Origin: Acidimicrobiaceae bacterium | GTDB taxonomy: Bacteria; Actinomycetota; Acidimicrobiia; Acidimicrobiales; UBA8592 | Assembly (NCBI GenBank): GCA_002722525.1 | Contig: PBMJ01000025.1 | Location: 25,006-33,249 of the forward strand | Length of the DNA stretch: 8,244 bases | Direction of reading: 5' to 3' | Part shown: positions 1 to 6,565 of the stretch, piece by piece | How positions within the stretch are numbered: the first letter of the stretch is position 1 | Layout: every line of letters begins with the position of its first letter | Made by a program: the position numbers and the translations under genes | The notes under the pieces: generated by a model | Database searches by the model: none | The model's input: the letters and a program-made list of their open reading frames with translations, nothing else | Told to the model about the DNA's origin: nothing

Positions 1-337
1 CAGATTCAAGAAGTCCGCCATCAAAACTATTAGAAACACCTAATGAAAGATAGATAGCTGAACACAGGACTATGACGATTCCGAAGTTTAGTGCGATAAT
101 TTGGAAAATTTCACTAGCCGTAAATTCTGTCCTTTGCGAAAGAAATTGCCTTCCCAGAAATCCCAAAGCGCCAGTAGAGATTGTAAAGATCAGGAAAATA
201 ACAAAGTTTCGATCTATTGAAGTTACTGAAGCAAAAAAGCTAAACAATGAAAGGATCGATACTTGGATCAGCGAAAATGATGCTGTCATAGCGATGATAT
301 TGTTGGTTTTTTTTCCGTCAGCTTGGGAAGTAGCCAT
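1..337 (-). CDS. trkH: Trk-type potassium uptake protein TrkH, N-terminal part (runs off left edge)
   Basis: This is the first 112 codons of an integral membrane protein; the rest lies beyond the left edge. By family, TrkH forms the K+-conducting pore of the Trk uptake system and is gated by cytoplasmic TrkA. The visible part has a short polar head (residues 1-12), then hydrophobic stretches at about 13-36, 42-62 and 74-98. It ends in SFDGGLLES, which fits the place where TrkH proteins read 'SFxDALFES(V/T)SGF', just before the first pore loop. The selectivity-filter region is not in the window. The ATG at 337 has a strong AGGAGG site (347-342) four bases upstream and starts 18 nt after the trkA stop, so the two genes should be co-transcribed. 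The family call rests on this pattern plus position behind trkA. A KtrB-like relative of the same superfamily is the main alternative. Confidence 0.8.
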   Translation of the reverse strand, partial: MATSQADGKKTNNIIAMTASFSLIQVSILSLFSFFASVTSIDRNFVIFLIFTISTGALGFLGRQFLSQRTEFTASEIFQIIALNFGIVIVLCSAIYLSLGVSNSFDGGLLES

Positions 338-355
338 ACCCCCTCCTAACGCCCA

Positions 356-1753
356 CTAGTTTGATGTCTCCTTGCTATCTGCATGAAAAAATTCCCGAAG
401 GGAATCTATTTTTTCAGGATGCGCAATAAGAAGGACATGATCACCAGGTAATAATTGGCTTGTACCGCGGCCGATGCGAGCCTCCCCCTCTCTTACGTAG
501 GCACCGACTAAAGCTTCTTTGGGAAATCCTAGTTCTTTAAGAGTTTTTGAGGCCGCCAAACTGTCAGTTTCAACTTCTAATTCTGCCACTTCAAAATTTT
601 GGTCGGCGCCGAGAAATGTTGCTACGTCGTCAACTTCATGGACGTAGCTCAGCACTCGATTTGCGCTGGCAATTACCGGAGATAGAGCAGAGTCCACGCC
701 AGCTGATCCCAAAAGGCGTAATAGTTTCAGCCTGTGCAGTATTGCTATAGTCCTTTCAACCCCTAATGATTTTGCATACATACTAGCGAGGACATTTGCC
801 TCGTCTTTCCCTGTTAAAGCGACAGCGGCGTCATATTTCCCGGCATCTATTTCGTTACTGAGGAAATGAGCGTCTGATATGTCTCCGTTTACAACATCAA
901 CACCATCTAGTCGAGTAGCGAGTTTTTCGGCTCTATCCTCATTTTGCTCGATCAACGTGACTTCACGGAATCGCATTTTTACTAGTTCTTTAGCTAAGAT
1001 TTCAGCTGTTCTACCGCCGCCAAGAAGGAGGACACGTCGATGTTTTTTCTTTTTGAAGCCCAGCGACTCAAGCACATTTGATCTTTCTGATTTTAAGATG
1101 ACTAGCCACAGTCGATCTCCTGCTAGGAGGGTTTCATCCGATCTTGGGATAACTGTTTCGCCATCTCTTTGTAGTGCGGCAACAAGAAAACTCCATTCCG
1201 GTTCATTTTGATCTCCAATTGCTGAGAGTGTCTGCCCGCAGAAATCGGCGTCTTCGCCGAGAGTTACCCCCATAATTGCGACCTCACCGTCACAAAGTAA
1301 TGCAAGCTCTTCAGCGCCCCATGCTCCAAGAAGTTCGGCTATTTCCTTAGCGGTATCTTCATCTGGGTCAAATACAAGGTTAGGTCCCAATGGTCCAAGA
1401 AAAAAGTCTTCGTTCTCGGTTTCAGCTTTGATTTCCGGAGCTTCTATTCTGACTATGGTCTTAGAGACTCCTTTATTCCGGGCATAGAGGCTAGCGATAA
1501 GGTTTACTTCATCGTTTGATGTTACAGCTACAAGTAAATCCGCTCGATTAATTTCAGCTTCAAGCAAAACAGCAGGATGACTTCCGCTGCCGAGAATAAG
1601 ATTGGCATTGACCTCAGTTTGTATCTGATCCAAACGCTTTGAATCTATGTCGATAACCGCGACTTCCATATCCTTCAATTGATGCTTTGGGTCGGTGAGT
1701 AACCGGGTGATATAGACCCCAACTTCCCCTGCACCTACGACAACGACGTACAC
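356..1753 (-). CDS. trkA: Trk system potassium uptake regulatory subunit TrkA
   Basis: TrkA is the cytoplasmic nucleotide-binding ring that gates TrkH. The 465-residue protein has the full duplicated layout: RCK-N Rossmann domain 1 (about 1-120, GAGEVG at 7-12, acidic strand end D35/D37), RCK-C 1 (about 140-225), RCK-N 2 (about 240-360, GGGRTA at 245-250, E269) and RCK-C 2 (about 385-455). This matches the usual length of about 450-460 residues. The start is GTG at 1753; an in-frame TAA lies seven codons upstream (1774-1772) with no other start codon between, and the first strand then sits where TrkA proteins normally begin. No properly spaced Shine-Dalgarno site is visible: the only purine run, GAAGG, ends one base before GTG. 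Translation may therefore depend on a short or leaderless transcript. The gene leads the trkA-trkH operon and is divergent from the pyrophosphatase gene. Confidence 0.95.
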   Translation of the reverse strand: MYVVVVGAGEVGVYITRLLTDPKHQLKDMEVAVIDIDSKRLDQIQTEVNANLILGSGSHPAVLLEAEINRADLLVAVTSNDEVNLIASLYARNKGVSKTIVRIEAPEIKAETENEDFFLGPLGPNLVFDPDEDTAKEIAELLGAWGAEELALLCDGEVAIMGVTLGEDADFCGQTLSAIGDQNEPEWSFLVAALQRDGETVIPRSDETLLAGDRLWLVILKSERSNVLESLGFKKKKHRRVLLLGGGRTAEILAKELVKMRFREVTLIEQNEDRAEKLATRLDGVDVVNGDISDAHFLSNEIDAGKYDAAVALTGKDEANVLASMYAKSLGVERTIAILHRLKLLRLLGSAGVDSALSPVIASANRVLSYVHEVDDVATFLGADQNFEVAELEVETDSLAASKTLKELGFPKEALVGAYVREGEARIGRGTSQLLPGDHVLLIAHPEKIDSLREFFHADSKETSN

Positions 1754-1802
1754 ACCTTCATGGTTACAGTTTTAGAGAGAAAAATCACCGATGCTGAGAA
1801 AA

Positions 1803-1831
1803 AATTTAAAATAATTTTATTTTTCTTTCAA
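1803..1831 (-). promoter_or_regulatory. Candidate sigma70-type promoter for trkA-trkH
   Basis: On the minus strand TTGAAA (1831-1826) is followed after 17 nt by TAAATT (1808-1803). This gives a predicted start near 1796 and a leader of about 43 nt before the GTG of trkA. The block is very AT-rich and contains the short palindrome TAAAAT-A-ATTTTA (1807-1819), which overlaps the -10. In such AT-rich DNA chance matches are common, so this is a candidate only. The leader it would produce lacks a well-spaced ribosome-binding site. Confidence 0.35.
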
Positions 1832-1883
1832 AATACTTGTTGATTGCGATTCAGGTCTTTAAGGAACCGAAAATCCATACCGC

Positions 1884-1912
1884 TTGACTTAGAAACTTTC
1901 TGAGAGTAGAAG
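1884..1912 (+). promoter_or_regulatory. Candidate sigma70-type promoter for the pyrophosphatase operon
   Basis: TTGACT (1884-1889) and TAGAAG (1907-1912) are separated by 17 nt. They match the -35 and -10 consensus at five and four of six positions. The predicted start is near 1919, leaving a leader of about 53 nt before the TTG start at 1972. It is the best-spaced candidate on this strand in the divergent region. The AT-rich block at 1800-1835 lies about 50 bp upstream of the -35. Confidence 0.45.
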
Positions 1913-1971
1913 TTGAGGAACTGGGCAAATTAGCAGTAAAGTCACAACGTTCTAAATTAGAAGGAGCCCCT

Positions 1972-4041
1972 TTGGAATCGATACCCTATCTCGCCTTAGC
2001 TAGCGCTGCATCTGCTTTGCTTCTGGCCTACTATTTCTTCACTACTGTTAAAGCTGCACCTCCAGGTAATGACAGGATGGTTTTTCTCATGTCTGAAATT
2101 CAGAAAGGAGCAAAGGCCTTTCTCAAACAGGAATACACATGGGTTTCTGTATTCGTTGTCGCAATGATCGTATTACTAGCGATTGTTATCACGCCATTAG
2201 CATCCGTCTCCTATGTGATAGGAGCTGTTCTCTCAGCGACAGCAGGTTACGTGGGCATGACAGTTGCGACAATGGCGAATGCACGAACTACTGAGGCTGC
2301 TAAAGACGGCCCCTCGAAAGCCCTTCCTGTTGCTTATCGCGGTGGCGCTGTGATGGGATTCGCCGTAGCTGGACTTGCGCTTCTTGGCTTAATGTTTGTT
2401 TATTTATTGTTTGTTATTTGGTTGAAAGCAGATGACGCATTTGAAATTGTTACAGCTTACGGTCTAGGTGCATCATCAATCGCTTTGTTCTCACGTGTAG
2501 GTGGTGGCATCTACACTAAAGCAGCCGATGTGGGAGCTGATCTCGTGGGGAAAGTAGAAGCTGGCATACCGGAAGACGACCCTCGAAATCCGGCAACCAT
2601 AGCGGATAATGTTGGAGACAACGTCGGCGATGTCGCTGGTATGGGAGCAGACCTATTTGAATCATACGCTGGCTCTATAATCGCACCTGTTGCGCTGACA
2701 GCTTTCGCCGTTGGCCTTCAACCAGAACAAGCCACATCTGCTGATTTCATCGGGTTACTCATGTTTCCAATGGCAGTAGCTTTCATAGGAATGATCGCTT
2801 CGATTCTAGGATCCTTCCTGGTAAAGGGCGGTGACTCTACTGACTCGAAGGCCCTAAGCCATGCACTTCATAGAGGAACAAACGTAGCTATGGCACTCAC
2901 AATTGGTGGAACAATAGCTGTTTCGTTCTGGCTGTTTGATTCAGCCACCGGAAATCCAATCGGCATTGCTCTCTCAGTCGTTGGTGGGCTTGTTGTTGGG
3001 TGGGCCTTAGGAAAGACAGCTGAATTCTATACTTCAGACCATTTCAAACCCGTAAAGAAAATTGCAGCTCAATCAGAGACAGGGCCAGCGACCACAGTCT
3101 TAAGCGGAATAAGTGCTGGGATGGTATCTGTTGCAGCCTCGGTAATCCTCATATTACTTGGGATAGGTATCGCATACTGGGGTGGAGAACTAACACTTGA
3201 CGATGGCATATACGGAATTGCAGTCGCAGCAATTGGGATGCTTGCCACGACTGGCGCAGTTGTTTCGGTTGATGCTTATGGACCAATTGCTGACAATGCG
3301 GGAGGCATTGCTGAGATGGCTGAACTTGACCCTTCAGTTCGTGAAGTTACAGATGCGCTTGACTCCCTTGGAAATACAACAGCGGCAATCGCCAAAGGCT
3401 TTGCAGTAGGATCAGCTGCTTTAACTGCTCTTGCATTGTTTAAAAGCTTCGAGTACGCAGTCGCACAAGCTGGTGGGACTTTAACTCTTAACGTCGGTGA
3501 AGTAGATGTCTTTATTGGATTGTTCCTCGGAGCAGGACTGCCCTTCCTATTTGCAGCCCTGACAATTGACGCCGTAGGAAGAGCTGCAACAGCAATGATT
3601 GAAGAAGTGAGAAGACAGTTTAGAGAAATACCCGGACTGCGCGACGGTCAACCTGGTGTTGTGCCAGATTCGGCGCGTTGTGTAGCAATATCAACCGAAG
3701 CTTCATTAAAAGAAATGATCATTCCTGGATCGCTAGCTGTAGTAGTTCCATTAGTTGTTGGATTCATTGATATTGATGCTCTCGGCGGCCTTCTTGCCGG
3801 TGCTCTGGTTACTGGCTTTGCACTGGCAATATTTATGGCCAATGCTGGTGGGGCTTGGGACAATGCAAAGAAATACATTGAAGCAGGACATCACGGGGGT
3901 AAGGGCTCCGACCCCCACAAAGCTGCTGTGGTGGGCGATACGGTAGGAGACCCTTTCAAAGACACCTCCGGGCCCGCCATGAACATCTTGCTAAAAGTTA
4001 TGACAATCGTTTCTCTCGTATTTGCCTCAGCCTTCGTCTAA
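1972..4041 (+). CDS. hppA: Membrane-bound ion-translocating pyrophosphatase, K+-dependent type
   Basis: This multi-spanning enzyme couples hydrolysis of pyrophosphate to phosphate with pumping of H+ and/or Na+ out of the cytoplasm. It has 689 residues and the whole family core. The substrate site includes the 177-196 block (GGGIYTKAADVGADLVGKVE), EDDPRNP (201-207), DNVGDNVGD (212-220), GGAWDNAKK (626-634) and the C-terminal D647/K650, D656, D660, K663/D664 set. GNTTAAIAK (467-475) has Ala at 471 and 474, the pair typical of K+-dependent enzymes; K+-independent ones carry Lys and Thr there. Gate residues D227, E230 and K675 match the D/E/K gate of Na+-pumping enzymes such as that of Thermotoga maritima, with Glu in LFES rather than four residues later as in plant H+ pumps. 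The start is TTG with AAGGAG (1961-1966) five bases upstream. It heads a probable operon with the next two genes and is divergent from trkA. The family is certain; the pumped ion is inference. Confidence 0.97.
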   Translation: MESIPYLALASAASALLLAYYFFTTVKAAPPGNDRMVFLMSEIQKGAKAFLKQEYTWVSVFVVAMIVLLAIVITPLASVSYVIGAVLSATAGYVGMTVATMANARTTEAAKDGPSKALPVAYRGGAVMGFAVAGLALLGLMFVYLLFVIWLKADDAFEIVTAYGLGASSIALFSRVGGGIYTKAADVGADLVGKVEAGIPEDDPRNPATIADNVGDNVGDVAGMGADLFESYAGSIIAPVALTAFAVGLQPEQATSADFIGLLMFPMAVAFIGMIASILGSFLVKGGDSTDSKALSHALHRGTNVAMALTIGGTIAVSFWLFDSATGNPIGIALSVVGGLVVGWALGKTAEFYTSDHFKPVKKIAAQSETGPATTVLSGISAGMVSVAASVILILLGIGIAYWGGELTLDDGIYGIAVAAIGMLATTGAVVSVDAYGPIADNAGGIAEMAELDPSVREVTDALDSLGNTTAAIAKGFAVGSAALTALALFKSFEYAVAQAGGTLTLNVGEVDVFIGLFLGAGLPFLFAALTIDAVGRAATAMIEEVRRQFREIPGLRDGQPGVVPDSARCVAISTEASLKEMIIPGSLAVVVPLVVGFIDIDALGGLLAGALVTGFALAIFMANAGGAWDNAKKYIEAGHHGGKGSDPHKAAVVGDTVGDPFKDTSGPAMNILLKVMTIVSLVFASAFV

Positions 4042-4050
4042 AAATTCACT

Positions 4051-4071
4051 CAACTCTTCACAAAGAGGTTG
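4051..4071 (+). promoter_or_regulatory. Short stem-loop covering the ribosome-binding site of the hydrolase gene
   Basis: CAACTCTT (4051-4058), loop CACA, and AAGAGGTTG (4063-4071) form a stem of eight pairs with one bulged G. The 3' arm contains most of AAAGAGG, the likely ribosome-binding site for the TTG start at 4076. No T-run follows, so it does not look like an intrinsic terminator. It could lower translation of the hydrolase until ribosomes leaving the pyrophosphatase stop codon (4039-4041) open it. The stem is short and the effect is inferred. Confidence 0.35.
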
Positions 4072-4075
4072 ACTA

Positions 4076-4879
4076 TTGCCTTTCGTGAAATTTTCCGGAA
4101 CAAAAATCTACTATGAACGGGCCGGAACTGGGCGCGACCTATTGATCATCTCTGGCACTGGCTCAGATCTTCGGCTCCCTCGACAGCCCGTACCACAAAT
4201 TGACGACCACTTTAGGGTACTCCGGTATGATCATAGAGGCCTCGGACAAAGCAGTGCCGAAGATGAGGATATCTCTATGGCCAATTTCGCTGACGATGCC
4301 GCTGGGCTCTTACAGATGTTAAACATCGACGAAATTGATGTAATTGGGATTTCTTTCGGCGGTATGGTAGCTCAACACTTAGCTATTAGACATCCGAAAC
4401 TAGTTCGGAAACTAATTCTTGCGTGTACGTCACCGGGCGGAAGTACCCATTCCTCTGCAAACCTTGTGGAACTGATGAATCTCGCATTAGAAGAACGACA
4501 AAGGTCCTGGCTTGAGATGTTTGACACAAGATATCAAAGTGGAACGAAAGGAGAGCATTTTGTTTATCTCCTTGAAAAACTAATAAAACAAAACCCTTCG
4601 ATGTTCCCGAACGATGCTTCAGACGGCCTAATACGCCAAATTAGAGCCCGATCCGGCCATGATCTCTCTGAGGAGCTAGGGAACATCTCTCAACCATGTC
4701 TTATCGTTGGCGGCAAATACGACGGAATAGCCCCCCCTAAAAACCTGCATTATCTTTCTAACCAAATTCTATACTCCCAATTGCGTTTTTTCGAAGGGGG
4801 GCATTCATTTCTTTGGGAAGATGATCTAGCTTGGGAGACTATTTCCGCTTTCTTAGCTGAAGATGACGATACTCTTTAA
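4076..4879 (+). CDS. Alpha/beta-fold hydrolase, substrate unknown
   Basis: This is a 267-residue soluble hydrolase of the common single-domain alpha/beta family. The catalytic triad is readable: Ser93 in the nucleophile elbow GISFGGM (91-97), Asp216 in GGKYDGIAP, and His243 in GGHSF. YDHRGLGQSS (51-60) is the usual strand-4/helix block. The oxyanion-hole segment reads IISGTGSD (24-31), with Ser where most members have the His of an HG motif. CTSPGG (117-122) follows strand 6, and a cap region spans about 125-195. There is no signal peptide or membrane segment, so it should be cytoplasmic. Related proteins are often annotated as 3-oxoadipate enol-lactonase, but nothing nearby supports that pathway. 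The start is TTG at 4076 with AAAGAGG (4062-4068) seven bases upstream. It lies 34 nt after the pyrophosphatase stop and 27 nt before ddl, so it is probably part of that operon. Confidence 0.9.
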   Translation: MPFVKFSGTKIYYERAGTGRDLLIISGTGSDLRLPRQPVPQIDDHFRVLRYDHRGLGQSSAEDEDISMANFADDAAGLLQMLNIDEIDVIGISFGGMVAQHLAIRHPKLVRKLILACTSPGGSTHSSANLVELMNLALEERQRSWLEMFDTRYQSGTKGEHFVYLLEKLIKQNPSMFPNDASDGLIRQIRARSGHDLSEELGNISQPCLIVGGKYDGIAPPKNLHYLSNQILYSQLRFFEGGHSFLWEDDLAWETISAFLAEDDDTL

Positions 4880-4906
4880 TATGTCCAATATGCGGAGCAG
4901 TCAATA

Positions 4907-5926
4907 ATGGCTAGCAGCAAATCTGACGTCGTCTTACTCTTTGGTGGTCAATCCCCCGAACACAGCGTTTCTTGCACATCGGCAAGCCATGTCTATTCAG
5001 CTATCCCTCATGATCGCTATAACGTCACACTCATAGGGATTGACCAGTCGGGAAATTGGCATAAATGCTTACCACCTGATGAAAGCATCGCCCCTAAAGA
5101 ACCTTTCCTGGTTTCTGGAGCAACCATTTCAGCCGACGAATTATTTACCACCAGCGGTAATACCAAACCCATTGTATTTCCTGTGCTTCATGGACCTAAT
5201 GGCGAAGATGGAACCATACAAGGCCTGCTTGAAACATTTGAAGTTCCATATGTGGGAAGTGGCGTACTTTCATCTGCTCTTTGTATGGACAAGATCAAGT
5301 CTAAAGAAGTCCTATCAGCCCATGGCATCCCTCAAGTCTCATGGATGAGTTTTCATGCCGATCAGCTCGCCTCTGTTTCAGAAACTATAGAAAGCTCTTC
5401 GCTAGAGTTTCCCCTTTTCGTCAAGCCAGCGAATATGGGTTCATCAATTGGAGTATCAAAAGTTTTATCTACTGCTGACCTAGACGATGCAATAGAAAAA
5501 GCAAAAAATTACGATCCATGGATCATCGTTGAGGAATTCTCACCAGGTCGAGAAATTGAAGTCGCAATCCTAGAAACCAATAGCATTGCTATATCTAAAC
5601 CGGGAGAGATAGTACCCGGCGCAGATTTCTACAGCTTCGACGACAAGTACGAAGACGGCGCTACGCTTCATATACCTGCCGAACTATCCGGTTCAGAAAT
5701 ATCAACCGTCCAGTCTTTAGCTGAAGATGTCTTCACATTAATGCGGTGCAAGAGCCTTGCCCGCGTCGATTTCTTTTATGAACCTGAAGGCGCCGGGTGG
5801 CTTGTCAATGAAATAAACACCATGCCTGGATTTACCCCGATCTCTATGTACCCCAAACTTTGGCAAGAAGCCGGGATCTCGTATGAAGATTTAATAGTGA
5901 AACTACTTGAATCCGCTACAAGATGA
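4907..5926 (+). CDS. ddl: D-alanine--D-alanine ligase
   Basis: This ATP-grasp ligase joins two D-alanines in the cytoplasm to supply the peptidoglycan stem peptide, releasing ADP and phosphate. At 339 residues it is close to the usual length. The N-terminal domain starts with LLFGGQSPEHSVSCTSA (10-26), with Glu18 at the position of DdlB Glu15. Further signatures are HGPNGEDGTIQGLLE (95-109), YVGSGVLSSALCMDK (115-129) and KPANMGSSIGV (173-183). In the omega loop, K247-Y248 matches DdlB Lys215-Tyr216; Tyr there fits D-Ala rather than D-lactate specificity. Metal ligands are D288 and E302/N304 in NEINTMPGFT (301-310). The ATG start has GGAG (4894-4897) nine bases upstream. It is last in the pyrophosphatase-hydrolase-ddl run and converges on the TetR gene with a 6-nt gap. 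Nothing else of cell-wall synthesis is in the window. Confidence 0.96.
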   Translation: MASSKSDVVLLFGGQSPEHSVSCTSASHVYSAIPHDRYNVTLIGIDQSGNWHKCLPPDESIAPKEPFLVSGATISADELFTTSGNTKPIVFPVLHGPNGEDGTIQGLLETFEVPYVGSGVLSSALCMDKIKSKEVLSAHGIPQVSWMSFHADQLASVSETIESSSLEFPLFVKPANMGSSIGVSKVLSTADLDDAIEKAKNYDPWIIVEEFSPGREIEVAILETNSIAISKPGEIVPGADFYSFDDKYEDGATLHIPAELSGSEISTVQSLAEDVFTLMRCKSLARVDFFYEPEGAGWLVNEINTMPGFTPISMYPKLWQEAGISYEDLIVKLLESATR

Positions 5927-5932
5927 TAAAAC

Positions 5933-6523
5933 CTATTCAGGAACTTGGATTAACGCACTTTTCAAAAATCTCAAAAGTTCTTTACGGCGTAAAACAACAT
6001 CTCTTGGAGTCTGTTCTATACCTATTGCCTCCAACAGATTCCCTTCGGTAGCAGCACCCATTATCACTGAATACATCGATAAAACCAGTAAATACGGATC
6101 GGATTCTACAATTCTCCCTTTAGACATCTCATCCTTAAGCCACATTGTTGCCCCCTTAATTAAAGGGTCCAAGTCTTTAACAGCCTTTGTTAGCGTTGGT
6201 GGGCCAAGTCTCGAAACCTCTCTAAGAAGACCAAGAAGTTCAGGCCTTTCAATAGCTAAGCGAAAAACTCTTCTAACCATTTTTTCGATTCTGTCCCAAC
6301 CATCCTCTGAACTCTTCACCGCCTCAGACAATGCTGCTGCTAGAACTTCTATAGCATCCGCAACAGAGGCGTCTAAAAGAGCTTCTTTTGATGGGAAATG
6401 GTACAGGATTGATTGCTTTCGTATCCCTAATTCTTGCGCTAGCGAGTCAAGACTTGTTCCGCCATACCCATTCTCTCCAAAGGCAACAGTAGCGGCAATC
6501 AAAATTCGATCAGAAGTCTTCAC
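5933..6523 (-). CDS. TetR/AcrR-family transcriptional regulator
   Basis: This 196-residue protein has the TetR layout. The N-terminal DNA-binding domain (about 3-50) has a helix-turn-helix at about 24-43 (TSLDSLAQELGI, then RKQSILYHF with the family's typical Y-x-F end), followed by a helical ligand-binding and dimerisation domain (about 55-190). The start is GTG at 6523, the only ATG, GTG or TTG in frame back to an upstream TAG at 6583-6581. No Shine-Dalgarno site precedes it, but TGCTACAAT at 6538-6530 puts the predicted transcription start on the GTG itself, so the mRNA is probably leaderless. It is divergent from the fatty acyl-CoA reductase gene across 42 nt that hold an inverted repeat. 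This suggests it represses itself and that gene; an acyl-CoA or fatty-acid ligand is a guess from context. Confidence 0.93.
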   Translation of the reverse strand: MKTSDRILIAATVAFGENGYGGTSLDSLAQELGIRKQSILYHFPSKEALLDASVADAIEVLAAALSEAVKSSEDGWDRIEKMVRRVFRLAIERPELLGLLREVSRLGPPTLTKAVKDLDPLIKGATMWLKDEMSKGRIVESDPYLLVLSMYSVIMGAATEGNLLEAIGIEQTPRDVVLRRKELLRFLKSALIQVPE

Positions 6524-6529
6524 GAAAAG

Positions 6530-6538
6530 ATTGTAGCA
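6530..6538 (-). promoter_or_regulatory. Extended -10 promoter of the TetR gene, predicted leaderless
   Basis: On the minus strand the sequence TGCTACAAT (6538-6530) is an extended -10 element (TGn followed by TACAAT, five of six to consensus). With the usual six-base gap the transcription start falls at 6523, exactly the first base of the GTG codon. No convincing -35 is present (best is TTTCTA at 18 nt spacing), which fits an extended -10 promoter. Confidence 0.5.
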
Positions 6539-6559
6539 TTGCCTACCAAGTGGTAGAAA
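6531..6559 (+). promoter_or_regulatory. Candidate promoter of the acyl-CoA reductase gene, possibly leaderless
   Basis: TTGTAG (6531-6536) and TAGAAA (6554-6559) are 17 nt apart, matching consensus at three and four of six positions. The predicted start is 6566, the first base of the GTG start codon. The -35 overlaps the -10 of the opposing TetR promoter and the -10 overlaps the right arm of the inverted repeat, so the two promoters face each other and would compete. A weak purine run (GAAAG, 6556-6560) is the alternative explanation for translation. Confidence 0.35.
6543..6556. promoter_or_regulatory. Inverted repeat CTACCA-AG-TGGTAG, probable TetR-family operator
   Basis: The arms CTACCA (6543-6548) and TGGTAG (6551-6556) are perfect inverted copies around two central bases. 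This size and symmetry suit a TetR dimer. The repeat lies upstream of the -10 of the regulator's own promoter. On the other strand it fills the spacer and enters the -10 of the reductase promoter. It also contains the in-frame TAG that bounds the reductase gene. That the neighbouring regulator binds here is inferred from position and symmetry. Confidence 0.6.
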
Positions 6560-6565
6560 GTAGAT

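Noticed and set aside
72..359. Plus-strand open frame of 95 codons at the left edge
   Set aside because: It is antisense to the TrkH N-terminus, which has hydrophobic segments, a strong ribosome-binding site and operon context; the plus-strand protein has no recognisable features.
1807..1819. Palindrome TAAAAT-A-ATTTTA as an operator for trkA
   Set aside because: It is made only of A and T in a very AT-rich block, where such symmetry is expected by chance; noted within the promoter entry only.
4881..4907. Eight-codon frame starting at 4881 whose TAA overlaps the ddl ATG
   Set aside because: It is very short, has no ribosome-binding site of its own and unremarkable composition; the TAATG overlap is likely chance.
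5957..5978. Inverted repeat ACTTTT/AAAAGT as a terminator after ddl
   Set aside because: The arms are six mostly A/T pairs with a 10-nt loop, with no G/C clamp and no T-run, inside the TetR coding region; too weak to call.
5907..6536. Plus-strand open frame of 209 codons
   Set aside because: It lies opposite the TetR gene, whose helix-turn-helix is clear; the plus-strand product is a low-complexity Ser/Ile/Lys-rich antisense reading that also overlaps the end of ddl.
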